From Linnemannia schmuckeri (lineage: Eukaryota; Mortierellomycota; Mortierellomycetes; Mortierellales; Mortierellaceae): a stretch of DNA of 64,000 nucleotides. The position numbers and the translations under genes are program-made. Of this stretch, positions 12,231-23,449 are shown piece by piece; the first letter of the stretch is position 1, and each line of letters begins with the position of its first letter. Under the pieces are notes generated by a model that was not told the origin of the DNA, ran no database searches, and was given only the letters and a program-made list of their open reading frames with translations. The stretch covers positions 1,518,001 through 1,582,000 of the forward strand of contig JANATG010000011.1 of assembly GCA_029449235.1 (NCBI GenBank), given 5' to 3'.

Positions 12231-15196
12231 CTAAAATGTAGCAGCGAGGTAGGCAACAAGGAGTCCTGCTCCAAGGTTCCTCAAAAGTCCAGAACTACTG
12301 CCCCAAGGCCGAGGGATACTCGCAACACCACCGCCCATCAACCGAATCGGCCCATCCAGTCTATGTATATGAATCTGTGTTTGTATCGGCGTTGTAGGCG
12401 ATCGTCCCGTTCCCTTCTTTGGCTGTGCTCCTCCTCCTTTCTTCTGCCCCTGCCAACCTGTCCCTGCACCTGCAGCATGCACACCTACACCGCCCGCCCC
12501 ATGCACATCCAACCCCTTTCCATTACCACGACCAAACCGGATTCCGCTCGCATCACTAGTCGCAGCCGTACGAACAGGTCCCAAGCCGTCCAAATCCACC
12601 ACCGCAACCTGCCCTCCACTCGCCAACACATCCACATTCCGATGATCAGCGGGTGCAAAACAGTTCTTCCCTCTTCCGAAACCAATCCTTCCAAAGTCTT
12701 CTTCCCCGGGCTGTTGGACGTTTTCGTTGCCACGTTCAAAGTAGACTACTTTTCCAGCAAAGAGTGTTTCGCCAAGGATAGTTCCTACGGCACCTGGCAT
12801 CACGGCCCCGCCGCTTGCGCGCTCTGCTTCTATCGCGTCTGGTGCCGTGCTCGATGCGAATCCTATTTGTCATTCACAAAAATAAAAGAAGAGGAGATGG
12901 TTAATTATGTGCTCTGAACACAGGCATCGTTTATAGAACCAGAAAGAAACCATGAATATGCTTACCGTGCCACCAAAAGTCGACATAACCTTCGGGTGCC
13001 TGTCCAGAAGGCACAGGCTTAATCCTCATAAAACTCGACGTGTAAATCGGAACCGCTACACCCGACATCACAACCTCGACCGCCCTCGCCATCGTCGCCA
13101 CTCGAAAACTTGACCTGGGCAACCTCAGAACCGCGTTCCGGAACCAGAAATTGTTCACATCCTGCTCAGGGATCAAAGTCGACCATTGGACAATACCCGA
13201 TTGTGCAAGAGCATCAATCAAGAACTGGAGGTTATAATTACTCATCAGAATATTGGTCGTCCCACTGTCGACAATGGTCTTGGGAAGGTTGAGATTTTGC
13301 ATCCCAAGGACGGGCTGGCCCATCACTTTGAACCCGTCGAGACGGACCTGGTACCAGTCGCGTTTGACCAATGGTACGAATTGCATGGGCTCTGCGAGGT
13401 GGGAGGACGAGTAGCCGCCAAGGAATATGTTTCCGGATTTAGTCGTGTTGCTCACCCGACCACAGAGTTGTAGCGCAAACCCGTTGGGGATCTTCATCGA
13501 CGCCGAGAGGGTGTCGAACAAAGTTGGCTTGCGATCGACGCTCAAGGAACGGTACCCGAGACCCCAGATGCCATGTTGGGCTCCGCATTCTTCATTAAAG
13601 AACCCCGTGTTTTCCGTGATCGCTGCAAACCCGACGTTGGTCTCCTTTTCCATCGTCCCACCGTCCTGCAGATGCTTTGTCCCTGGCGCATCTGTTGTTA
13701 CCGTTGGTGTTAGGGAGGCGGTAATGTTGGTGATGACGCCAGAGTTGACTTTGGCCATGTCAAGGGTCATCAAGTCCGAGGTCATGACTCCGCTCCATCC
13801 AACAGAGTGGGTCTTGATCCCGTAACTAACGCGAATCGTCTCTCCTTGCTCCCGCGCGTTAACAGAGAGTGGGTATAAGTTTTCTGCTGGTGCTGCCACC
13901 AATACTCGTCTTTCACCGAATGCACTACGCTTGTTGTATGTTCTCTCAGATATGTGGGGACTAGAAAAGGGGCTCTGCTGGTTGTCGACAGGTGGATGAC
14001 CAGCTGGCACAATGGGTAAAATTGTACCCGCAGCTGCTACTACTGCTGCTTGTGCTTCAGCTTGCAACTTTTTGAGTCGATCTTTGTTGTCGGGAAACCG
14101 GAGATTGGCACCGACATGGAACGCATCCTGCAGTGGTCCTCTCGTTGGTGCTGACGATGAAGTATTCGTTAATGTGGTAGTAGGATGCTGAGCCACCGAG
14201 GTCAAAGTCGTCACTGGAGCATGGAAGGCCACTGCTCCAGAGGTAGTCGTTGTCGCTGTTATAGTTGATGATGGTGATTCTGGGCTGGACTGTGTCTTGT
14301 TAGGCCACTCCTTGAACAAGCTCCACGGCTGCTGCTGCTGACCCCCTCCCATCGCTCCTTTCTCCGCCACCAATGGATGGTTTCTAGCAATGGCATTAGC
14401 GAGTTCCACATCTGCATCAATAGGAATCTCCTCCTCCTCGTTGGGTCGGAAATGGTCCTTCCGCTGGATGATACAGTCCTTGCATACGTTCGAGGCCACC
14501 GCGAAGTGCGCGCTTCCTGTATCAATAATCACATTGTACTGTTTTTTACATTGGGCGTTGATCATGTTAGAAAAAGTGCTTTGAAATACTCGCTCTCTTT
14601 AGACCTCCCTACATGAATGTGTGAATGGTATCGCTGCATACCTCAGAGTCGGCGATCCGGATTTTAGTCGTATAATCACAATTGGGGTCTCCTTCCAGAT
14701 CTAAATGCGCCACCCCGTAGTCATTCACAGAAGCCACAATCCTGACTTCACCATCCACCTTCGCCTCTCCACTGTTACCACTTTCCACCTCCTCATCATC
14801 AATCGTCGGAATGGCAGTAACAGTCGTTGTCCCAATTGCGGGCGAAGTATCGGGTCCCAATAATGACGACGATGATGAATCCTTATGAAAAACCGACGAG
14901 ATCGCGGTGCCAGCTGCACCCAACGCATCCTTGATCGGCGTCCAGAACGCCAACTCTTTCACCACCGATTCATGTTGTTCCACGAGTGCTGGTCCAATTG
15001 CTGTAGTGGGTGCTGCGAAGCAGAGGGGTATAGGTGAGAGGAAGTTACTGGATGGGAGTGGACCTGAAGGAGAAGGGGGACCGAGCGTGAGGAAGAGGCA
15101 GAGCGCTAGTGAGAGGCGAGTGATTCGTCGAGGTTGAGTGCATTTGCGTCTGAGTATTGACGTGCTTTGTGTGTGGGTATTTTGGCGTTCCTGCAT
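12231..15196 (-). CDS. Yapsin-like, probably GPI-anchored aspartic protease (pepsin family A1)
   Basis: Exons on the minus strand: 15196-14642, 14538-12966 and 12862-12231, in phase, 919 residues. Near the N-terminus a basic stretch is followed by a hydrophobic one (LSLALCLFLTLGPP), consistent with a signal peptide or anchor. The first catalytic motif is DTGSA with Asp191, in YNVIIDTGSA directly at exon 2. The second is DSGTT with Asp609. ILGETLFAGKVVYFE and RIGFGRG are the usual C-terminal pepsin elements. The flap-like tyrosine (SYGIKTHSVGWSG) is only at about residue 423, so some 190 residues rich in Ser, Thr, Pro and Gly are inserted between the active-site loop and the flap. Yapsins carry a loop in this place. 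The C-terminus ends in a hydrophobic tail (LLRNLGAGLLVAYLAATF) after a Gly/Ser-rich segment, as in GPI signals. Likely role: processing of cell-wall or surface proteins. A first exon upstream of 15196 is not excluded. Confidence 0.85.
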
Positions 15197-17321
15197 TGTG
15201 AGGTATATATGTGTAGGGTCAGTGATGGATATACAGCGTAGGGTATAAATATGTGTATGTGTGTGCGAGGGAGCGAGAGAGAGGAAAAGAGACAGGGCGG
15301 GAAATGGTATGAATGAGGGGGGGAAAGGATGGGTGGCACGGTTGATGGTAGATAATGTGAGCTGGAGACAACTAGGCAGTATGTGGTACCTTCAGTTCTC
15401 GTCAAAGGAGAATAGGGAAGAAAAGAGGAAGCAGAAGAGAAGAGAGGTTACAAAACGCCTTAGCATGCATAGCGCCAACGGTTATTCGTGCATAACTGAC
15501 GAGAGAGAAAGAACTTTTTTTAGTGACTCCAAAAGATCCTCCAACGATCCTCACCTAGATACACAATTACCACTCTTTCTTGTCCTGGCAGGTAACGCCC
15601 AGCTCAGATCACATATTCGTACGGATAGTATACATGTATTCTTCTATGTGTCCGTTGGCGAAATGCACGTCATTTTACGGTTTTATTCCGGTCAGTACGA
15701 GCGGGCTTCTTTCTCATTCAACGACAATAGCAAGAGAGGAAAGAAAGGATGGGGATCGGGATGGCTGTTATGGATCCTGCAACCACCCAACATACAATGT
15801 ATGTATGTGGCCCTGATCAAAAGAAGGAATTTATCCTTACCTCCGTGCTTCCCCTTCTTATTCTCTTTCCTAATCTACCCGCCAATGCAATGCTATGCAT
15901 TCACACCGACAGGCGCCCCCTTTAGCCGCGCTGTTTGCCTTACCGGTCAGCTAAAGCGCAGTGTTTCAGAATGTGCAATATCAATCAGTGCATGGAGTAC
16001 CGCAGAGCGTGGAGCAAGCCCAGCCAGGTGCAGACAAACTACAACACACGTTTCCCGTATTGAAGTAAACAGTGACACCCCATCGCGTGGAGAACAACAA
16101 CCGTTGCTTTTCGCGTGGAAGAAAGATTAATAAAAAAAAATACGCCATCCCGTCCACGTTTTTCGGCCTCCTTTTGTCTTGACTATCCTCAAGGTCAAAC
16201 ATAGGGCAAGCCCTATTCCACCAGCCCACGTTGTTTCGCTTTCGTCTGTTTCCTTTCACCTTTTCTTCTCTCATCCCCCTAATTAAAGTTAATTGACCAT
16301 GTGCAATTGAGTGAACTGTTGATTTATTTCCTCATGCATGCGACAATTGGACAACAACAACCAAAACAAAAAAACAATTGTGCATACAAATAACAAAAAC
16401 CCTTCCTCTACGCTATCTCTCGCCCTGTCTATTTCTCTCTGTTTCTTTTTTTTGTTTCTTGCTCTCAGTCTATCCCATACTTGCCGCAACTGTTGATTTT
16501 TTTTGCCCACGAGAATAATTTTTTTTTGATGGGGGTGGGATTGGAGCGTGTGGAAAGGGAAAGGGAAAAGGAAAGGAAAGGAAAGGGAAAGGAAAGGAAA
16601 GGGAAAGGAAAGGATCAGCAGAGAGGGCTAATATGGCTATTATCAACTAATAAAACGACATATCGCCATGCATGGGCGCAATTTCTTAAATATCTTTTCG
16701 GCGCCCATTACCATTACTCGTGGCTGTTGCTGATTGTTGATTACTGATTGTTCAGTCTTGTATTTGAACCATACCAGAAACCCACAAAACAAAGTTTATA
16801 GTATTGTATTTTCAAAAATTGCATTTCGTTCAGAACCATGACAAGACAGTACATTCAGGGCATGGTTCATTTGCATGATCATCATGGCACACGGACGTAG
16901 TAAACGAGAAAAAAACGCAATTATTATTTTTTTTGTGTGGACTGTTTGTGTGGGAAATCAACGACTAGCTAGAACGAAGGAATGATATTACAGTAAAGAA
17001 GGGGAATGAAGAAATGAAAGGGAAGGTATAAGGCAAAGACAAGAAAAAAAAGTGTTTGTGGTTTCAATGGTACAAAAAAAAAACAAAGCAGGTATGAGGG
17101 GTGTGTGGAGTGTGTGTTTGTTGTGAAGATTGTTGGTTTGGGGTTTGGGTTTGGTTTGGTTTGGATGCGCAAATGCGAGCGAGCGAGCAAAGAAAAAAAG
17201 AAAAGAAAAAACAACAAAGAAAAGCAGATAAGGAGAAAAAGATAATGACAAATGGGCAAAGAAAAACAAAAAAGCGCTGACAAAGAAGGGACTATCAAAC
17301 AACGAGAGCCATTGGGGAGAT
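15197..17321. other. Intergenic region between the protease and the unrecognised gene
   Basis: No gene is supported. A 289-codon open frame on the plus strand (15261-16130) has no coding character and overlaps the protease promoter. 16545-16615 holds a G/A repeat. 16970-17300 is probably the 3' side of the next minus-strand gene, with A-rich runs on the plus strand. Confidence 0.5.
16549..16615. repeat. (GGAAA)n / (GGGAAA)n simple repeat
   Basis: About a dozen consecutive units of GGAAA or GGGAAA on the plus strand form a purine-only run of roughly 65 bases. It lies in an intergenic region and its length probably varies between strains. Confidence 0.8.
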
Positions 17322-18332
17322 TTACTCCTCGCGCGAAATCTCCTTTGGCTCGTGCTCCGCTGGTCCGACGGGTTGGGGTCCGGCTTGCATGACACCGAGC
17401 TGGGTACGCGACATGGACAGTCCATAGGTCAAGTCGACAAGCTCACGATCCATGGGTCCCAGGCCTTGCCGGAGTCCCTCTGCAAGCTTAACCAGATCCC
17501 TTGCCACGTTCTCAATCACCCGCGCATGTCGCTCACGCTCCTCCTGTTCTGAAAGCCGGTTCCTCGTCTTGCGGACCTTCTCGTGCAGACGGCTCTCGAC
17601 CACCTCGCCCAGATCTGTCGTTGGAATGGTGTCGCATCCGATAAAGAGTTCCATCCAGAGCTTGGGGCTGTTACTGACCCAGTACTGTCCATCGTCCGCC
17701 CTGTAAAAGAATGGGTTGCACTGGATGTCGAGTTCGATCATACCCTGTTGCACACACTGTTCCTCCAGCTTGACGTTCCAACTTGGCACGACAATCAGCT
17801 GGATGTACCAGTCGCCGACAACCTTATAGTGGTCTGCAAAGTAAAGCTTGAAGTTGGGGAAGAGGACCCGCTGGAGCTGTCCAAACTCGACCTGGAACCG
17901 CGTCTTGCCATAGGGTGACGTTGCGACGGGTCCTCCAGCGCCAGCACCGGTCGGATCAAGTTCGCTTTCCATGGGAGAGCCTGTCGCACAGAAAAAGAGG
18001 CCCGAGAGGTTGAAGAAAGGGTTGACGATTGGCGAATGGTCGTCATCCCGGACAAGGTTGTACTTTTCGGCAGGGTAAGAAAGCAAGAAACGGCTTTGGA
18101 TGTGTTCGAGTTGCTTCTCCTGACGCTGCTGATCGTCGGGGTGCCAGTTGCGGTAGATACGGCGGCAGGGCTGCGAGGTTGCCGGTGTGCAGTATGTCAG
18201 AGCCTCCTGGTACCGTTTTTGAATGAGCGTCTCCAACATTCTGCAGTAGGCATCGACTGGCTCATACGGTCGGTGTTGGTGCGGAGGATGCGGGAGAAGA
18301 TCTGCCGCGAGGAAGGATTGAATGGCGCCCAT
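17322..18332 (-). CDS. Unrecognised intronless protein, 336 residues, with myristoylation-like N-terminus
   Basis: A single open exon. The first in-frame ATG on the minus strand is at 18332 (MGAIQSFLAADLLPHP). The frame extends four codons upstream only through a GTG. Codon use looks genuinely coding (GAG, AAG, CTC and GTC preferred). No signal peptide or membrane helix is evident. The N-terminus fits the M-G-x-x-x-S pattern recognised by N-myristoyltransferase. A central region with Trp, Phe and Tyr (FKLYFADHYKVVGDWYIQLI, CNPFFYRADDGQYWVSNSP) looks globular. The last 100 residues are charged and helical, possibly a coiled coil (SRLHEKVRKTRNRLSEQEER). I do not recognise a family. The gene stands alone at the edge of a 12 kb gene-free block. 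Confidence 0.8.
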   Translation of the reverse strand: MGAIQSFLAADLLPHPPHQHRPYEPVDAYCRMLETLIQKRYQEALTYCTPATSQPCRRIYRNWHPDDQQRQEKQLEHIQSRFLLSYPAEKYNLVRDDDHSPIVNPFFNLSGLFFCATGSPMESELDPTGAGAGGPVATSPYGKTRFQVEFGQLQRVLFPNFKLYFADHYKVVGDWYIQLIVVPSWNVKLEEQCVQQGMIELDIQCNPFFYRADDGQYWVSNSPKLWMELFIGCDTIPTTDLGEVVESRLHEKVRKTRNRLSEQEERERHARVIENVARDLVKLAEGLRQGLGPMDRELVDLTYGLSMSRTQLGVMQAGPQPVGPAEHEPKEISREE

Positions 18333-19149
18333 GGATGGTGACACTTTGGGTTATATTTTGCTTGCTATAGACAGACAAAAGAGGATGCGTAACCAGCGCA
18401 AAAAAAAGGGAGAAAAGATAGAGAGCAAAGAAAGAGAGAAAGAGGGAAAAGAGGGAGAGAAACGATAAACAGAACAGGAAGGGGAAGGCAGGTAAATAGA
18501 GGCAGAGAAAGGAGATGACGGAAAAGGTAGGTAGGGAGGAAATGGGGAGAGTGATGGCGGGACAAAGGTTAAGAGAATGAAAGATAGTTGAAGTGAAAAG
18601 GGAAATGAGAACAGAAAAGAAAAAGAGGATTTGGTAAGTAAGCGATGTTTGCGAGGAAACCATTGATCGTTATAAAGGGATCGGTGACCACGATCGTTGG
18701 GCTGTAAAGTGAGAGTAGACTGGGGACGGAGTAAAAAATAAAGAGTAATAGCAATTGAGAGAGTGAGCGAGTGAGTGGAAAAGAATCCGTGTCAACAACG
18801 GGGGTGGTGCCATCCTACAATGGTATTGTTCCAATGCAGCGAGAAAAAAAAGTGGAGGACGGTTGGATGAAAAAGACAGAGCATGCAACAAGGCATCCAT
18901 CGATCCACCACGCATCACCGTCGTACGATTCAGCCCATAGTTTATCCAAAACACTGCAAGAAGGAACAAAATTGGCAGTGTTCAGTAGATATTAATAACA
19001 AATGAGATGCAGAAAGGGGACAGAGGGAGGGGGCACAGGAGAGGACCCAACAACAAGACGAAGAACTGCAAGAACAACCAAAGCAAGGACAGATAATTGG
19101 ATCAGCAAGCGGCAACTTGCAGCGGCAACCAGCAGCAGCACCGGCAGCG

Positions 19150-19184
<35 letters not shown>
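19150..19184. repeat. A35 homopolymer tract
   Basis: 35 consecutive A's on the plus strand in the gene-free block, with no adjacent target-site duplication or retrotransposon body that I can see. Confidence 0.9.
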
Positions 19185-19186
<2 letters not shown>

Positions 19187-19425
19187 TTGAAAGATGCTCC
19201 ACAATTGACCTTCTCTTGCCAACCAACCATGCCATGGTTTGAGTGTGGAGCAAGTTCTGGGTGTGGAACGAGAGAGAAGGGCTAGGCTGAAAAGGCGCAC
19301 AACCCGACCCTCGGTTTCTGCAGAGGCGAACAAAAGAATCAAACAAAAGAAAGATGGGAGTCTGCGATAAAGAAGCCAATTGAGAAAATGAGGAGGAGAA
19401 GGAAAAGAGAAACAGTGAGGGCGAG

Positions 19426-19450
19426 AAAAAAAAAAAAAAAAAAAAAAAAA
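19426..19450. repeat. A25 homopolymer tract
   Basis: 25 consecutive A's on the plus strand in the gene-free block, about 240 bases from the A35 tract. Confidence 0.9.
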
Positions 19451-20263
19451 GGAGGCGGTAGGCCCAAACATGAGCACACCAAAAGTACCGAAATGTGCAA
19501 AAAAGACGGGGGATAAAAGGGACACACAGAGGAAAAATAATAAAATACTGAACCCACAGCAGTGAAAACTACTGAATTGACAGAGGTAGAGGTAGAAAAG
19601 CGACAGAAAGGAAAGAAAAAGAAAAGGAGAAGGAAGGAGTCTGAGAGTGAACAGGAAAGTAAAGAGATATAGACCGGCGACAGAATGAGAGAGAAGGAGA
19701 GAGCTTGAATTGTTCGAAAGGTTGGAAGGTAAAGCTAGGCAAGTTAAGGTGAGGAAGGACGCGGGCGAAAAAGAACAAAAAGGCCAAAAGGGAGGACGGG
19801 AAACGGGCACAAAAAGGAGATGGTTCGCGGGAAATGAATCGAAAGAAGCATATACGAGAAAAAAGACAAAGGCCTCCAAAGCGGAGGGGAGGGGGACTCG
19901 AGTGAAAAGAAAAAAGAAATGAAAGGAGAGAGGAAAGAAAGAAGAGGGGGGAAAGCAAGCATTCATCCGCATACAAGGGGAAATGCAGAAAGTGCAGATG
20001 AGAACAAGAAAGGGTGAAGGGTGTAGGTGACAGGTGGAAGGGAAATAGGAAGGATTAAAAGAAGCGGGATGGATGGAAGATGAAAACAAGAAAGAGGTAC
20101 GATGATGACGAGAATAATAGGAGATACGGAGAGATATGAAAAATGAAAGAAAAAAAGAGTTGTATTAAAAAAGCGTGACAAAAGGGAGAGGGGGAGAAGG
20201 GTATGGGATAACAGAACATATAGAGATAGAGATGTATAGACAATTGAAGGAAGGGCATGCAAG

Positions 20264-20303
20264 ATGTGTGTGTATGTGTGTGCGTGTGTGTGTGCGTGTG
20301 TGT
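20264..20303. repeat. (TG)n microsatellite
   Basis: A TG dinucleotide run interrupted by single A or C substitutions (TGTGTGTGTATGTGTGTGCG type). Noncoding. Confidence 0.8.
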
Positions 20304-22529
20304 TTTTAACAACGCATTGCGCAGGAATGGTTTTTTTTCTGTTTCTTTCGTGTTCATGCGACAAAGCAAAGCCAAACAAAAAAAGAATGTACATAGTATG
20401 GTATGTGTTTATAACATACATATGCAAAGAAAAAGGAAGCAACAATTGAGGGCATGACAACGAACAATAAGAAAAGCGTGAGAGCAAGGAGATAGTGCTC
20501 TAGAAGAGAATCAAAAGGAAAAAAAGGCCAATGGATTCATCCCCCATGCAATCCATCGCCCATCGCCCATCGCCCGTACAATACCCATTCCAATCGATAG
20601 AAAATAAGCGAAGTGTGTTCCCGGTTGTCCCTTAGTAATAATGTCCACTTTTTGCTCCTTCCTTATTTCACAGCTGTCCAATCCCTTCTCATCTTCGAAA
20701 CCAACAAAGTATGCGTATCTAGTGTTGAAAAACAAAACTCTTTTTCTCTCATGCCTTGTCTGTGTGTATCGTGGATGAACGGGAAGAAATGAAGAAACTA
20801 ACTCAAAAGTGGGTGCGAATTGAACCGTGTATGCATATCCAAGGAAAGTTGGCTATTCTTTCCCTTTCCCCCTTCAATCGCTCTCTCTCTCTCTTGGTGT
20901 CATTCCTTCATTGTCCTGCTCCTCGTCCCACTCTTTTTGTGCGTTCTTATGCTGTCCTTCCGTTTTGCTCTCTGTATCTTGTACCATGCCTTTGCTCCTA
21001 GCCCTAAATCCTTCGTTGTTTGTCCCTGCCAATCAATTTTCGTGCTTCCTGTTGTCCTGTGTTAGAGAAGGAAAGAGAGTGCATGTGTGCGTCGATGTAT
21101 GCATGCACCGATGGATGCGATGCGATGGGAAGAAAATGAAAAAAAAATAAAAAAGTCGTGATAATAATGATAGGGTGTACACATACGCACACCATGTTGT
21201 GGATAGATAGAGAGCGCCTTTTTTCTCTCTTTCCTTCTCCTCCTCTTCCTGGCCCTAGTTTGCTTCCTCATTGGGTTTGTGATAAAGCCGATTATGATGG
21301 TGGATGAGGGAAGAAGCAAAGGAAAGGGAAGATAACAAAGGGAATGAGGTCTCTCTTCCTCACTCTCTCTTCTGTCGATGGTTGGAACTCCACTAGGTTG
21401 TCCCGACCTACCGTAGCTGCTGTAAAAAATAATGAGGGAGAGAAAGAAATGGTGGCCAAGGAAGGGCTGCAAGAAACAAGAAAGGAAGGGGGGACAAAAG
21501 CAGGGAGAAAGGGAGGAGATATCTACTTTTCCGTTTCCCTCTCCTCTCTCAATTTTTCTCACTCACTCGTGCTTTTTCGTCCTCTATTCTGTGCTCATTC
21601 AATTGGATCATAGGAAAAACAAGTAGCTATGCGTAATTGTTCACTGTACCTGTACCTGTCTTTTGAAGAACAGGTGAACGACGTCTGGGAAAAGGGGGTG
21701 CGTGTGTGTGAGTGGAGGTGGAGGGGCGTTAACGTAAAGGAAAAGAAAAAGAAGGTTGAAAGCGAGTATAAAGCGGGAATAGTTGTTGTTGAGAAAGGAA
21801 GGAAGGGAAAGAGAGACAAAAGGGTTCAAAGCGGGCGTGCGCGTGAGAGTGACAGTGGGGAGTGCAAGAGAGTACGCAGGGAAATGAAAAAAGAGAGAAA
21901 TGTGCCTGAGAGAGAGTATTAAAATGAATGAGAATGAAAACAATATTATGTGATAGGTATGCAAGGGTAACAAAAGGGTGTTTAAGAAGGTATCGACGAA
22001 GTAAAAGCGGTGAGTGACAATGCTGAAGGAGCGAGAGAGTGGAGAATAATAGTGGATAGAGGATAAGAGGGAAAGAAGAAAGAGAGGAAAGAGAGGAAAG
22101 AAAGAAAGAAGAAAGGAAACAAGAAGAGAAAAAGAGAAGAGAAAAAAAGAAAAGAAGAGAGAAGTGGGTTTGAGGCAGGGCGCATCGTATCCATCCCCTT
22201 TTTTTCCCTCTTTTTTTTCTCTTGTTCCCCTTTGTCACATAATAAAGGAATATGAACCAAAACTATTAATTAATATGTTGACTAGAATTGAATAGGAGTT
22301 CATTTTACATTGTTTTCATATCCACTTTGGCCTCGAATGGATGAAGTGAAGCGAATGCTCACGTTCATTTTGCAGCTAGCAAAACAAAAAACCGCCATCC
22401 GCAACTACATGAATAACAAGCAGGCTAACAACTTTTTTTTATCCCCCACTCATTCTGCGCTTGAACTGGTTCAAACAAAAAATACAAAAATCCTGAGAGT
22501 GAGAGTGAGAGAGCGTGAACGAGGTGCAA

Positions 22530-22530
<1 letters not shown>

Positions 22531-22564
<34 letters not shown>
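22531..22564. repeat. A34 homopolymer tract
   Basis: 34 consecutive A's on the plus strand following a GAGAGTGAGA repeat, within the gene-free block. Confidence 0.9.
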
Positions 22565-22565
<1 letters not shown>

Positions 22566-23424
22566 CATTTTGAGAGCCCTGTCCCTTCTGTTCCGTCCAC
22601 ATTGGCTGACTGGGGATGGATTGAACTTTGGACTTGTTACTTGTCAATTATTCGACGGCTGTCGGACGGTCCGTTTTGTTGATTTGTCTTATTCTTGTTG
22701 TTGTTTGACCACTTCCATCCCAGGGCACATATTACACACAGACACACTTTACTAACGCAACTAACAAAAAAATCCATCGTTACACCTTGTTGGTATCTTT
22801 TCAATGCCTCAATGCTTCAATTGCTTATTGTTGTGTTTTTCCCGATCCTGTTGTTATCTTGTTCCCTCCCTTCACACTGATCCACCAAACAAAAAACAAT
22901 GCGAGAAATAGACGAGACCATCGTTTCTCCCCTCTCCCTTCTTACCCTTGCGACTTTTTTCTCCGCACCCTTTGCTCCTTATTCTCCTGTATGAATACGT
23001 CAAGGTCCAAGTCAAGCCTCCAAAACAAAACAAAGATAAAGCAGGTACCCACTCGCCCGCTGCCCCCTTGTCGTACCATTAGGCCGTTAAGGCCGTTCGT
23101 CCTGGAAGGTTTGAAAAGTAATATTAATTTGTTATATCGGGCTTCATTTTGCAGACCAAAGGGCGAAATGTACCGGACATCATGTATCTCCATTCTATTT
23201 TGTTTAAAGGGAAGAGAAACAGACAGACATATATACTCGCCGACAGACTTAAACAGACTGATTGACATGCAACTGACCAACGAGGGAACGGACATCATAT
23301 CGATCCCATTGACCCCATGGAACAATCAAACAAGGAAGCAAGGAAGCAAAAAATAGGGCCTATGTATTTACAAGGAGAATAAAAACAGAACACAACCCAC
23401 ATAAGGCAGCAACAGGAGTGTAAA

Positions 23425-23449
23425 AGAGAGAGAGAGAGAGGGGGGGGGG
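23425..23449. repeat. (AG)8 followed by a G10 run
   Basis: A dinucleotide AG run passes directly into ten G's on the plus strand. Noncoding. Confidence 0.85.

Larger units (their letters stand above)
18333..22250. other. Purine-rich (plus strand) low-complexity region upstream of the 336-residue gene
   Basis: Nearly 4 kb in which the plus strand is dominated by A and G (GAGA, GGAAA, GAAAG runs). Seen from the minus-strand gene at 17322-18332, the upstream sense strand is thus CT-rich. It contains A35 at 19150-19184, A25 at 19426-19450 and a TG repeat at 20264-20303. The long open frames on the minus strand here encode only Phe/Leu/Ser/Pro strings, as expected from CT-rich DNA, and are not credible genes. 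Confidence 0.6.

Noticed and set aside
12216..12917. 233-codon plus-strand frame opposite the protease
   Set aside because: It is antisense to the last protease exon, whose ILGETLFAGK and RIGFGRG motifs prove the minus strand is coding.
15261..16130. 289-codon open frame on the plus strand
   Set aside because: Low-complexity basic start, no codon bias, no recognisable domain, and it begins inside the protease promoter. Probably chance.
18992..20089. 365-codon minus-strand frame of Phe, Leu, Ser and Pro
   Set aside because: It reads through the A35 and A25 tracts and only reflects CT-rich DNA. It is not a membrane protein.
22787..23356. 189-codon plus-strand frame in the gene-free block
   Set aside because: No domain, no balanced codon use, no matching splice or promoter signals.
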